From: Dirofilaria immitis
Taxonomy: Eukaryota > Nematoda > Chromadorea > Rhabditida > Onchocercidae
Reading direction: 5' to 3'
Assembly (NCBI GenBank): GCA_024305405.1
Contig: JAKNDB010000106.1
Span: forward strand, 105,935-169,934
Length of the DNA: 64,000 bases
The notes under the pieces were generated by a model. It saw only the letters and a list, made by a program, of their open reading frames with translations, was not told the DNA's origin and did no database searches. Below are positions 38,990-56,990 of the stretch, in pieces (positions within the stretch are counted from its first letter, which is position 1; each line of letters begins with the position of its first letter). The position numbers and the translations under genes were made by a program.

Positions 38990-41432
38990 TCAAGAAATTG
39001 GCAGATCGTTCCCTTGTCTTTGTAGCTGATCGAAATAGGCCTGGCGAATCATTTCATCTGGTGATATATTAATCGAATTTTGTGCGCTAAATTTTATGCA
39101 ACATTCGAGTCCAATTAGTTGAAAAAATGATTTTCGAATGGTTTTACTTATGCGGCATACGATAATGACAAGAATAATTGATGCGATAGGTAAGAAGCAA
39201 ACCTAAAATGAAATTTGATAATTTAAGATATCTCGTTTTGGTATGCATAAGATCTCAATGAAAGATTTAGGGAAATTATTTTAACAGAAAAATTTTTTCA
39301 GATCACTAAACGATACCTGCATTTCAGCATAAAAACAATATATGATCAGTTGATCAACAAAAACCCAATAATTATCAGTTTGCCGTGAAGGCAACATAAT
39401 ATGTGGTAAAGAACTGATTAGTACAAAAGCTGTAATAACGGTAACCAATGGTACTAGTAGTTTTGAAGTGGAAACATTCTCACGTAATTGATATCGTACA
39501 CTAACACTTTCATTCTGAGATTTTCGATAGAGCTGAAAAGTTAGATTAAAATATTCAATTAATCAAAATGTTTGGAACATTTATTCTTTTTAAAATATTA
39601 TCAGGAAACAACTTTATTTATTCTATACTGATTGGATTATTTAAAAGCATTATTGAAGATGGTTAGATATTTCAGAAAATCGATCTGATTTATCAATTTT
39701 ATCTGTTCTATCACTATCATAATTTTTTTATAAAAGTAGCTCAATAATAAAGAGAGCAAGTTTTTATTTAAAAAAAAAAAAAAACAAAAAACTTCAAACC
39801 TATGTTTTATAAATTAATGTATGCGTTGGTTCAAATTTCATTTCTTTCAAATAAATTCAAAATTACTTGCCAATTTTTTATTGTTATGCGTCCACAATAA
39901 AATGATAATAACAAATGAACAAATTTGAATTGCGATAATACCGAGCTGAATATTAGTAACCATTTGTGAATTAAATAATTCGTATGCACAATAGGGAAAA
40001 ATATTTTCATCATTGTAATTATGATAATACATCAGTGGAATAATCAGTAACAACTAAAAGACGGTTAATTGAAATAGAGGGGAATGAAATGAAATATTAA
40101 AAAATATTGTCGATGAGTTATTAACGCTTGATGATGATGGCGTATCCGTGAGGATGAAGAAAATTAAATCTTTGTTTCTTTTTTATTTTTCAATCAATAT
40201 CTATGAATTATGATAATTTACTTTGTAATTGCTAAACATTAGTTTATCTATGATTAATTAGAATCATTAATAAAACAAATGATATAATAGCAATAAATAT
40301 TTTGAACAACAAATCAAACATGCACATTTTTTCTCCTCCTTGAAATAGTTTTATGTATAATAACAGAAAATGTTTTAGCAATAAAAACAAGAATTGCTCA
40401 TTTCATTATTTTGCAAAAAAAAAAAAAAATTTATGATGAAAAAGATAACTTATCTGTGATAAAGCCATTGATATACTAATCCATCGATGTGTACGATGCT
40501 CGTATGTTTGATAAAATAATGTTGCGATAATTCGTTCGATTGAAAGAAATAATGTTGATAGGATGATCATTAATAAACCAAGATAATATATATTGCGTAA
40601 TGCTGTAAATTTCATCATTTTTTTTTATTTATTTTACATTCATTTTATCATTTAATACTAAATGTTTTCTTAATTAATATTCTATTGTTCGAACAAATTC
40701 TTTTCGTTTTTTTTTACGACAAAAAGAAAAATTTCTATTTAAAATTATTTATATTTCGTAATGGGAATGATTAAAAATAATTTAAAGCTATTTGTGGTAG
40801 TAAAATTAAAAAATATTTATTTATTAAAATGATAAATTGACCAATGCAGTCTGATTTAGTAAATGATAACCAAATGCAACGTTCTGTATCTATTTTTGAT
40901 ATGATCGCTATCAAATAGTAAGATGAATCAATAAATGTCCCTAAAATACATTATACTGTGTAAAAATATTTAACTTTAAATTGTTAATTCGAAAAAAAAA
41001 TGAAGAAGAAGTTAGTCTATTAATGTTGCAAAATTCTATCCTTTCATAATGTTCGTTCTTTGCCATCTATAAACGAAATTTGAGAAGAATTGAAAAGTAC
41101 ACAAATTTCATCACTCTTTTCTAATCAATCATATTTGTTTTAGTTGTTTGTAAAGAATACAAATTGATAAATGATGATGTAAAATAAGAAATTTCCCTTC
41201 ACTTACCTATGCAGGAAATAATGATTGATCCCCAGAAACATATGAGCAATAATCTTAGGTTGAAATGAAATGCTTTAATAAAGATGGTTGATAATAGAAT
41301 AAGTAAAGTTGTATAGATAGATAAAATGCTACTAATAAATTCAACAATAAATATATTACGCATTCTCGAATTCGTCACATAAATCCATTTTATTATTTCA
41401 CAAATTCCAGGCGACATTGATGCATTAAGCAT
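38990..41432 (-). CDS. 7TM chemoreceptor, Sra/Srab-like
   Basis: Five exons: 41207-41432, 40454-40602, 39871-40053, 39317-39532 and 38990-39202, totalling 328 residues in continuous phase. Seven hydrophobic segments are visible. Features shared with the nematode Sra/Srab receptors include FHFNLRLLLICFWG in TM2, STLFLSIERIIATL at TM3, SVSVRYQLRENVSTSKLLVP before TM6, and a C-terminal RISKTIRKSFF tail. The product should be a sensory G-protein-coupled receptor. Two introns have odd donors: after exon 2 the boundary CAG/ATAAGT has AT in place of GT, and after exon 3 it is GC (TTG/GCAAGT). Both are required by phase. An AG acceptor lies three bases before the start ATG. The family call is by general resemblance. 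Confidence 0.82.
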
Positions 41433-43670
41433 CTTCTAAAAAATATGCTCATTTTATTACAATTTTTCTTGTTATCGATGATAGAAATCAAAGTCATATT
41501 TTTTCAACTGAAATAATCACTGGTGGATTAATAAGAGATAATGAAAGTAAATATTTGCTATTGCAATTTCAAATTTGAATCATTCAGTGAAGTGATATTT
41601 AAAGGTTAAATGATGCTCGGATTATTGATGGCTAATCTTTCACATGGCTATTCTTTCACATGGCTATTATTAAATTCTTTCATATGTTATCAGCAAATTA
41701 TATAATTATCAGTTAAGGAAATTGTGAAAAAAAAAGTTTCAGATTTTTTAATGATTAAAGGCAGGAGAAAAAAATTTTTATTATCGCTCGTAACAATCCT
41801 AAAGATAAGCGATTAATGATATCCTAAACCTGAATCTATATTATCAATAATCTTATTTCTTGTCAAATATTGATCTTCATTGATATTATTTTATTGCATT
41901 TTTGCTCATTCTAGAAATAAATTTTAATTATCAAATAAGCCCCAAAGAGAAATTTTTGTTGTTATTTGAATTCCAATGTTAATATCTCAGAATATGTTAA
42001 TTTGATCTTTATCAATTTCAAAAAAGTTAAATTATTTAGAACCTAATAAAGTTACGTAATAGTTATGATATAAACATATGAAAACATCACGAAATCATTA
42101 TAAAACATAATAATACCGTCACTTTCCTTTTTTTTCTTGCATATCTTTGATATGATTTTTACTTGATAAATGCAATAAGAAATTATTTCATCAAACCGTT
42201 TGAAAACTTTTAAGCAATATTTGATGATATTAATCGATATTGAATATTAAATTTGATAATTTGATAAGACATTATTTGATATTATGTAAAATATTAAATG
42301 CGAAATAATGATTACGAATTACTAAACAAAGAAAATCGCATTAAAAAAAAATAGGTGAAAAATTGATAGTATTTATGAAACAGTTGATTAAATGCAAGAT
42401 TGCCAGATGATAAAGATAAATTTTGAAGAAATTTTATTTTGAATAAATAAAAAAATAAAAGGAATAAATCGAAAGCATAAAATGATTCTATGCCACGACG
42501 ACATATCGACATATTCCTTGTGCTCAAATATTCAAACTAATAATTATTTTCAATTTGATCCATAAATTTTTATTGAATAACGAGTTTTTGCAAGTTATTA
42601 TTCGAATGATACTCTAATGCAGTACTGATTGAATCTATGCAAATATTGACTTTGATCATTGAGGAAATGAGAAATATTAAAAGTAGCAACAAATACTTCA
42701 ATAAATGAAATCATTTATCGCAATTCAATTCACTAATTTCAATAAATGATTGCTAATTGTTTGTTGAAATGAATAGTTTAAAAAAAAATAAAAATAAAAA
42801 CATTCAAATAGTACATATATTTATTTTTGTATATTCAATTATTAAATTAATTGAATTAATTGTTGCTTATTATTTTTAATATTTTGAATAAGAAAGAAAG
42901 AGAATAACAATAAATGAATAATTTTTGAATTTATTTTTTCTTTTCACAATCATTAATTCATTATTAGTTAATGAAATAAACTTATCTTTCATTTCAACAA
43001 ATATTTTAATAAAAGAATTATTAAATTAAAAATAGAGGAAATGATCTTTTCAAACTTTTTCACAAAAATTCCATTCTTACATTTTCCAAAAATTGCAAAG
43101 AAAAAAAGAAAAAAACGTCTAAAATTAATTATTCAATTATAAGTACAAAAGTATAGAATAATATCATATATCTTTGTTATATGAAAATATAAATATCTCT
43201 AAATAAGAATAAAGTTTGAAACATTGATTAAAACAATTAATTCGAAATGGAAATGCGAGATGAATTATTTAAATAATGTATTTGATGATACTTGAACATT
43301 TTGACATTAATCAGAAATTAATAAATTGAAAATTAATGAAAGAAAAATAATATAAATATTATAATTAATTATATATTTATAGGAATAGAATTAATCGCTG
43401 ATATAAATTTTAAAATTTTGATATTTATTTGATAAAGGAACCACAAATTAAGTAATATAGTAGATAAATAAATAAATAATCATTGATAGATTGCTATCAA
43501 CGAATTATATTTTATCACTTATGACAATTAACAACAATGGATTTCACAATAAATTATTGAAAGATCTTAATCTGCAACATCGCTAGTTTTTTTTTTTTTT
43601 TCATCGTCATGCTGAAGAAGTATTACATCTAGAAATACATTAATCAATGGTATTCGTGTATATTATACAA

Positions 43671-43772
43671 GTGCATGTATGTATGTGTGTGTCTGTCTAT
43701 CTGTGTAAGTAAATGTGTGTGTGTGTGTGTGTCTGTGTATGTGTATGTGTGTGTGTGTGTGTGTTTGTGTTT
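43671..43772. repeat. Compound (TG)n microsatellite
   Basis: About 100 bases of TG repeats interrupted by TC, TA and TAAG units. The open frame read from it is repeat-derived and not a gene. Confidence 0.9.
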
Positions 43773-44619
43773 ATATTCGTGTGTTCATGAAATATTTAAA
43801 CATAAGTACATATCCATTAATTGCAATAAATATTTATTAATACTTCATTATAGTTCTATTAGTTAAGAGAAACAAACAAGTAATCAATTCTGATTAATTA
43901 TTCTGATCAATTAGTATTCGGATTCTTCTGAAGGAATGGAATGGATGAATGTTATCAATTATTTTGTTATTCAATTATCTTTCGATCACCAAGGACATAC
44001 GTCAAGTCAAATAGATGCATTGGAATGAAACAATGTCGGTGTGAAAGATTCACATGAAATCACGTTATACGCGTGTATTATCTCAAATACAAAAGTAGCA
44101 CAGAGATCGTTGGTTCAAATAAGGGAAGATTTGATTCGACAATGATAACAAATTTAATAAAGAAAGAAAGAAAGGATTCACAATCTTCTAATCATTTTGT
44201 CATCTATTATCAATTCGAACATTAATAACAATACTGTTGTTAAATTAATTAAATTATCTTTTATCAGAACGAATATACTCATTTTTTTCCTTTATAAATT
44301 AAAAAATATCAGAGTAAAATTGTAATAGCTTATTGAAAATTTTATTGTAAGAAAGGTTTATGATCTAAGAAATCTTTTCCTTATTGATTTCTTCGTTGTT
44401 TAGTATAAATTATCGATATATCTAAAAATTTTAAGTTAAGAAAAGATTTTAAAAAGTATGTAATCGTACATTTTACTTAATTTTCTTATATCTCTTTGAG
44501 AAAACAAATGAATGATTAATTATTGAATTCGATTTCAACATTCATTTAAATTCACACTGATATAACGATGAATGAAAATTGATAAAATAATATTCTATAC
44601 TTTTTAATTATTTAAATTT

Positions 44620-44667
44620 TAAGCCTAAGTCTAAGCCTAAGCATAAGCCTAAGTCTAAGCCTAAGCC
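44620..44667. repeat. Interstitial telomeric run, (TTAGGC)n type
   Basis: Eight head-to-tail hexamers in the TAAGCC sense (C-rich strand of the nematode TTAGGC telomere). Five are exact; the others are TAAGTC twice and TAAGCA once. Units 1-3 and 5-7 are identical, so the run was itself partly duplicated. The orientation puts the G-rich strand on the minus strand. Confidence 0.85.
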
Positions 44668-44863
44668 GTATACAAATATTATAAAACATTTACTATTTCT
44701 ATTACTAATTAAGGAAATGATAATTAATAATAGGAAATTTCGAAGTATAAGAAAAAATGAAATACTAGTTTTGATTGGAGTGAAAAAAAAAGAGAAATAT
44801 GCAAAAATGACCAATAAATAAGGATAGAAAATGGGTGCTATTCAATTATTATTTTGTTTTTGA

Positions 44864-44934
44864 AGCTATAGGCTTTACAAGAGCTATAGGCTTTTACAAG
44901 AGCTATAGGCTTTTACAAGAGCTATAGGCTTTTC
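44864..44934. repeat. 19-bp tandem repeat, about 3.7 copies
   Basis: The unit AGCTATAGGCTTTTACAAG repeats at 44882, 44901 and 44920 (last partial); the first copy at 44864 is one T shorter. It lies 200 bases from the telomeric run, and the units share the GGCTT core. Confidence 0.88.
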
Positions 44935-46078
44935 TCGAGATTATCAATTACTTCAAAAATTTTTATTATAATATTTCATAGCCTAAAGACAACATTATGC
45001 CTTTTAAAGATTTGTTATAAAAAAAAGAAAAAAAACCAATAAAATGAAATAGAATGATGTTGCTGTTGCTGATTGATTTCCATCTTTATCGATTGATGGA
45101 TGACATTATTTCATTCCTTCTAAAGACAACTTTTAACAATGATAATTTCCTATGCGTTTTTTTCTTATGCGTAATAAACTTCCATAACGAACATATTAAA
45201 AAATAATTGAATGAAATTTTAAGAAAAACAGAGAGAAAAATTTTCTGAACTTTTTATTATAATATATTTATCTTATGTTATAATTAATAACATTGATGAG
45301 TGAATGTACGAAATGGATTCAGAATCCTTTGACAGACTTCGAAATAGACAGATTTAGATGTTGAAAGGTATGAAAAGTTTCAAAAAAATGAAGGATCGAA
45401 GAAATGGAGAAGCACAAAGATATTCTAATCCTGAAACTCTTAAGCTCAATCGTTATTTACGAATTTGAAATAAAACTGAAGGAAAGATTCATTTTAGATA
45501 GTAAAAGTTTGAATTACTATATATCAATGATATTTCGAAAATTGCAGGAAAAGGAAAATAAAAAAAAACAAACAAAGATGCATCGTAGACAAAAATGTTT
45601 GGAAAATTGGAATCAATAAAATTTTCGTAATCAATTTTTTTTTATTGCAATAAAAGTAGAAATTAAGGTCATGGTTAGTCCAGAATAACATAGCAATTTT
45701 AATTCATTGAATTAATCAATTAATCGATTAACTAATTGGCTAATATATTATCTGATCTCTCACTTTGTATCACATTCATATCATAAATTAATTCATTAAT
45801 GATAGCTTAAATGAGAAGCGAAAAAAAAATGAGTTTGCAATCATTTCTTTATATAAATTTTGATTTTCTATCCTATCATATAAAGACATTAAAATTCGTC
45901 ATACTACGAAATGCATGTTAGAATATAGCATTATCGATTGATTCTCATATTTGCTATTGCAGAATTTGTGAAAAAATAAATAATATTATAAGCAAATTAA
46001 AATATTTTACAAGATATTGTTATTATTGTTTACAATAAGTTCAAAGCAAAGCAATAATTTTTAATGAGATTGAATGTA

Positions 46079-46171
46079 TTAATTATTCGTGAACTGATCA
46101 TCGGATGAGTTAATAATTCGTGAACTGATCATCGGCTGAATTAATAATTCGTGAACTGATCATCGGATGAA
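46079..46171. repeat. 31-bp tandem repeat, three copies
   Basis: Three copies start at 46079, 46110 and 46141; each contains AATTCGTGAACTGATCATCGG (with ATTATTCG in copy 1) and they differ at three or four positions in total. Each unit has a TGATCA palindrome. Confidence 0.9.
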
Positions 46172-49100
46172 TTTTTAAGGCATATAATATCATATCATAT
46201 TGTTTGTAACTTGTATATTGCGAATGATGAAAGAATTATGAATTGAATTATCGGCATAAGAGGATAAACATCATTTCTATGTTGAAAATGTAATATATTC
46301 AAATTCAAATTTTTCTCCGATTCTTTCTAAACGGACAAGTGGAAGAATGATAATTAATATGATAACAGTTTTCTGATTTGTTTATCCCATATATATTATG
46401 TATGTATTTTATGTTAAAATTCAATGTGAAAGTGAATTTCAGATTACTGTCAAAATTTTTATTTTTTTATTCATATAACTTCGAATGCATATAAAATGCA
46501 TATATTGTAAAAAATTTAAAATTATGTCGAATATTAGAATTGATGGTGTGATTGTTACATATTGTTAAAAATTGTACAAAAGATCATTTGAAAAAATTGT
46601 CCTACAAATAAAGGAGTCTTTAAATTCTTAATAATTGCAAAAAGAATGATTCGTCAATATTGAAATATTTTGTCGTAAAGAAGCGATCCCTCAACCTTAA
46701 TATTTATTTTATACATAGTATAATATAATTTACTATTACTTTTTATGATTTATTATTTACATTACCTCAATAGCAATCGTTGATTCCATTCCTTTTATAT
46801 TCGCGTATGAGTAAATGATTGAATCAATGATTTTGAAATTCCAAATTATTTATCAATAAAAAGTTTTTATAAAAATTTTCATTTAATAAAAAGTTTCTGC
46901 ATAAACTGCAACGAAACTTGCATGCATAATATTGCTAATAGTAATTGTAAACTTCAGCTATCAGCTTTTCTATCGAAATGGTGCATTGACAGCAATTTTT
47001 CTTTCCAGGATTTCTCTTAAATTCACATTTCAATTCGAAACTTGATATTTTATGCTAATAAAACAACTTTAAGTTGACAACATCAAAATTCTTTTGATCT
47101 TGTCTGGAGAAATAATCTCAACAAAAGAAACGAAAATAAATAATAGAATCGTAAACCAGAAGGTCAATTTTATCTTCTAGAATCATTAGACGGAATGTAC
47201 TAACTCCTTTAGTTTCGCAAATGCAATTAACTTGAACAGATGACTTCCAGAGACGCGTCTTCATTTTACATGATGAATATATTTGAACAGATAATTGTTT
47301 GTCAAATTTTGTAAAATATTAGTATATTTTTAGCAGTATTCATTATCAATACAAAGCAGATTGAAACTTATATAGAATTGTATTTCTAACAGGAAATAAA
47401 TCCATTCTCAGTATCTGGATATATTCAGCGTAGAAGTGTTTTGTAAATAAGCAACGATATCTATGACTAATTATAATATATAATACTTATCTCTTCTATC
47501 TTGTTTTCCGAAATATGAAAATCTTTTCACTGAGTCGATTGCTCAAGAATTATATTTCTCAATTTTCTTTGGAGTCTCTTCGTTGATATTATTTATTGTT
47601 ATCAATTCTATAATTTTATTCTATAATGCTAATCTCTCCGAAATCAGCTTATTAATTTTTCGAGAAAGAATTATGTTATTTAAAGTAGTAAATATCATGA
47701 TAGAAATTAATAAATTTAAGAAACAACAATAGTTGTCATCCTGCTTTTTCTTTCTGATCTCATTTTTTCTCTTCATATCATCTTTGTTCGTCATTACTAA
47801 TCATATCCGAGCAAATTCATCCTTTTCATTAAAATTCGGCAATATCTTGTTGTAATATTCAAAGCATTCTGTTGAAACTTTCCTTTCTACAATATTTTTG
47901 CCATTTGCGAAAACAATTTACTACATGAGACATTTAATTTTCGTCTTTTACAATTTCGATATTTGCTAGTAGTTTAGCAAAGTATCGTCGAACTTGTCTA
48001 AGTTTGCAGTGGTGAAATTAATTTTTATGTTAATTCAAAACCAAAAATTTGCATTCACTACATTATGTATGTCGAATTAATTTTATTTTCACTAAACTAA
48101 GCTATAATACTAATTTAATTAATTATAAAATAAGACTGATAATGCATTATAGTACCTTGCCTAGAAAATTCAGGAAATAAAATACTTGTTCCGATGAAGA
48201 ATTACATTTACGAAATTGTATATCACATATTCTCAATATTTTCCATCATATATGAATTTTGACTTCTTTACTATTTCAAATAAACATCCAACAAATACAC
48301 CTAAATTCTAAAGGAAACAATAGAAAAAAATTTTGTAATACAAATATTCGCATTTAAACTTTGGATATTTTTGAAAAATTTCAAACTATTATTGAATTTT
48401 ATTTTCGTTGGATTACATACAACAATGCTTACGAAATATTGAAATAATGAAAAAATCACCAGGCAAAAAAAAAAAGGATATGCAAATAGAGTATAAGATA
48501 ATGAATGAATAATCACAGATTTATCACCGATGAGTCATTCTATCCATATTATGAATCAGCAAATATTAAAATTTATGAAAATTTCAGTAAATTAAAACAA
48601 TGAATAGCAAATTTGGTACCAGCCATATAAGAATACAAATTATTCACACAAAGACCCCTCAATCAACAACAATTCCATCTATTTGAAGTAAGCACAAAAA
48701 TCGCAAAAGAATTAGAACCGCCTCATTTCGTCAAATTAGTGTAGCTACTTGTTCACAAGCATATTATTCTGTCTCTATCATTTTGTAGGGAAGATGCTCT
48801 CAATCTTTGTAACTCATAATAGCTATAACTATTTTATCATTTGCTTATTTTATTCTTTTCTATTTCATCAACTCTTATCATTTATCATAGTACTATTTTT
48901 CGTTGTACTTTCAAGCATTGCGTGAAATTTCTATTGATCTTTATTATCTCTTTATTTTTATCATATCATCGCTCTCTAACAGAATTGTCTAAATCTTTAC
49001 TTTGCAACAAAATATGATATCATAATTCTTTCAACTATTCGTTATAATATTATTTCTGATTGCTTGCACTCTCCAGTTTGCACTATTTTTTTTTGAAAAG

Positions 49101-49342
49101 AACCAGGGAAGTAATTGATTGCATCAACAGTGCAGATATTTGTCATGATATGATATGAGCTTGTTGGCAAGGTACTGCACGTTAGGAGGCACTTTCCCGG
49201 CCGTTAATATGAAATCTAAAATGGCCGAGAGCAGTCGGGAATGTATGTCTCGTTTTCACTTGATCTATTATTATGTTGAATTCTCTTTCAGTATAATCAA
49301 TATACTTACAACAACATTTCGAAGTACTGTTTAGTTGTGAAA

Positions 49343-54321
<4,979 letters not shown>

Positions 54322-54492
54322 TATGAGAGATCTGTAAAATTTGTATTTTATAATACGACCTAAATATTTAAAGTATGGCTGATATTTACTTCAACAATGA
54401 AACAGCCGAAGAATTTTTACATTATGCTGGAATAATTGCTATATGATCTTCTGTTAATGATCCGTTTTGAACGATGTTTAAAAAAATCACTC

Positions 54493-54498
54493 AATAAA
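54493..54498 (+). terminator. Polyadenylation signal of kars-1
   Basis: AATAAA 172 bases after the kars-1 stop codon, followed by GTGTGC-rich sequence. Position and consensus fit a cleavage signal. Confidence 0.6.
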
Positions 54499-55347
54499 GT
54501 GTGCAGTCATGCCAGGTTTCATCTCTTTTGTCTTTATAAAGCCCGTCTATACATGCATGAACTATCAAAAATAATAATGGATTTTAAAATTCTAAATCTT
54601 CGAATTTCTTAAATAGAATGCAAAATTTTAACTAACTATGAGATTAAAATAAATTGAAAAGCATTTGTTTTTCAAAATTTCAGCTTATATAGACTATATC
54701 AAAATGTAGTTCATTGCTTCTTTCTTTATCGCTAAATTATTTATCGCTGTTTGTTGTCGAATTTTTATTTTTATTTAGACAATGCATCCGGACTTTTTTC
54801 AGTTTGTTTTATTTTTAAAAAATTTCATTGTTTTATTGCTAATTCTGAGTTGTAATGTTACGTAATAATACATAGCTGCATAAATAATAGAGCTGATTTT
54901 TATCTTCTTGAAGCAAAACAAAATGATGGACAATGAATTCTACTGTCTTTATATCTCCCCTAAAATCATGGGGATCACATTTTTAAGGAAATGATAAACT
55001 TAAATGCGTCTAATATCATTTTACTATGGAGTAAACTATTAATTATGCTATATTATATTCATTATATATGTGACAAGACAAGATTGCAGTAAAACAAAGT
55101 TGCATCTTACGTGTTTTTTCTTTTTTCTACTTATTGTTATATCATCATTTTTAGCATGCACTTAATATTAGTGTGTGCCAAAAGTATCTGCTTTACTCTA
55201 ATATCAATATAATTCCAATATTTAATAAGTTATTTCTCTCTTATTTTAGAGAGAGAAAAATTAATTTTGGAAGTTGTAAAGCATTAGTAAGATAATAATT
55301 ATTAGCATTTGTTGAAGCTGTAGTTACATTGCTTCCTTGATTCAATC
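54499..55347. other. Intergenic between kars-1 and the next small gene
   Basis: AT-rich; nothing recognisable. Confidence 0.5.
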
Positions 55348-55852
55348 ATGAATAAGAGAAGAAATATGGATTCTGCTTTCATCATTACGAAGCTCTTATC
55401 GCCAAATACCACCAGATTCATCAGTGCAAGATGTATCTGAAAAATTTTAACATCTATAACAGAAAAGGAAAAACTGGCAAAATATGGTATGAAATTTCTG
55501 GGAGAAATTTATGAAGGTGATGATACATTTTCTTCATGGATAAAGGAAATCGACGAAGGAAGGTGTTATTATCTTGTTACAAAATGCATGGAATGAAAGT
55601 TAGGAGAAATGCTTGTGTGGAAGGCTTCTAATGTTACTTATTATCTGTAACTTAAGTCTTAACTGTTATTCTATAACACTTGCAATTTTGGGAATTAATT
55701 TCAACTTTAGTTGTAACTTACCTCCAGAACTCATACAATTAGTCAAACTATACAACTCGTTATTTTACTCAGTATCTATAGTTTGTCATCGTGAAATGAA
55801 TCGTAGAAAAGAGCTGCAATTGTCCCATTTGCGATATCTACAAGTGTCCTGA
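55348..55852 (+). CDS. Small unrecognised helical protein
   Basis: Two exons, about 55348-55562 and 55711-55852, joined by a 148-base intron (GGAAG/GTGTTA to CAACTTTAG) in matching phase. The main frame reads SSLRSSYRQIPPDSSVQDVS, then (after one missing A in the run at 55440-55444) SITEKEKLAKYGMKFLGEIY, EGDDTFSSWIKEIDEG, and in exon 2 CNLPPELIQLVKLYNS and REMNRRKELQLSHL before a stop. The text is charged and helix-like. The start is uncertain: the only nearby ATG (55348) is in another frame, so either one or two more bases are missing or an upstream exon exists. I do not recognise the family. Confidence 0.5.
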
Positions 55853-56990
55853 ATAGTTTCCTTTATTTTATTCAGAGATGGATGAATTTATCTGCTATAC
55901 AACTTATCAACTTTACCTACATATATATATATATATATTTAATGTACGAAAGCTTATACTCGAATACTCAATGTGGATTACCGCTGTTATATGGATTCTC
56001 TTTTAGTAGCTAATGATTGTGAAAGCGATCATAAATGATTACATATGTGATTAACTTAAGCTTCGATATCTTGTTGTTTATTCGTATACTAGACTTATTA
56101 TGTCACCAGATAATGAAAAGCACAATTCCTATGGTAATATTTTAGAAATACATTGCGAATTTTTTGAGCATTTTTTCATGCAGCGTATTTCTGTCAACAT
56201 GTAAAACGTGAAATGTTCACAACAATTTATTTAAATTGATTGCCTAAATAAAATTCTCAAAAAGGATGCCTCAAGATGCCATGATCAACAAAATAAGAAT
56301 ATTAGTCTCTTTGTCATCACTATTTACATATCAAAAGGCTAATAAAATGAATGTAAGTGAATTTATAACAAAGTTGAGATGCATTCAACAATTTTAACAA
56401 AAGAAAAAAGCATTAAAATCTAAAACTGCAACTGACAAAATCCATAATAATATTATTGCGAAAGAAGTTAAAATATTTGTAATCTGTAAAATAACACCTA
56501 CATCGCATTTTGGACAAATCAAGTTTTAAATAGCGCTGACGGAATCGCATTCCAAATTTCAGCACAACAACAAATAAAGTGAGGTTGAAAAACTTCAACA
56601 AATTCCAAATCGTTTAAATCACAGAAATGAAGCAAAGATAAGCAAAAGTTAACAATGAATCAGCTATGATAATACAGCAAAGCTTTCATTCGAAGAAAAC
56701 TGAATAAAACTTATAATAAAACATTTCCTACTCTCATAATCTATTAACCTAAAAGTACTAAGTATTTCATTTGTGAATATCAAAACTTTTTCACTACAAG
56801 TTTTTGATATTTATATGTTACATGATTGTGAAAGGAAAAACGTAGAATATAGTGGTTTTTCTTTGAAAGAAAACCTCGAAATCCAGCAATTAATTTTTTT
56901 TCCTGAAATTCTTAGTTGTCTAGAATTTTTCAGCATTACGGAAAACGAATCAGTAGAAAAGATTTTTTCCTTTCTAGTATCGAATTCTGG
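55853..56990. other. Intergenic, between convergent genes
   Basis: AT-rich, with an (AT)n run at about 55920-55938. A minus-strand open frame at 56413-56601 has no support. Confidence 0.5.

Larger units (their letters stand above)
41433..49342. other. Eight-kilobase gene-poor interval
   Basis: No gene recognised. It holds the TG microsatellite (43671-43772), the telomeric run (44620-44667) and two small tandem arrays (44864-44934 and 46079-46171). A 16-base unit CTTTCACATGGCTATT is repeated twice near 41637. A 71-codon lysine-rich open frame at 45404-45619 (plus) is unsupported. At 49184-49245, just upstream of kars-1, base composition rises sharply (TTTCCCGGCCG, ATGGCCGAGAGCAG), probably its promoter region. 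Confidence 0.55.

Noticed and set aside
43675..43866. Cys/Val-rich open frame
   Set aside because: Read through the TG microsatellite.
44608..44814. Gly/Leu-rich minus-strand open frame
   Set aside because: Produced by the telomeric hexamer run.
45404..45619. 71-codon lysine-rich plus-strand frame with ATG in fair context
   Set aside because: Low-complexity AT-rich codons, no neighbours and no family; likely chance.
49227..49255. Upstream ATG with donor-like GTATGT before kars-1 exon 1
   Set aside because: Its phase does not match exon 2, unlike the candidate at 49498-49604.
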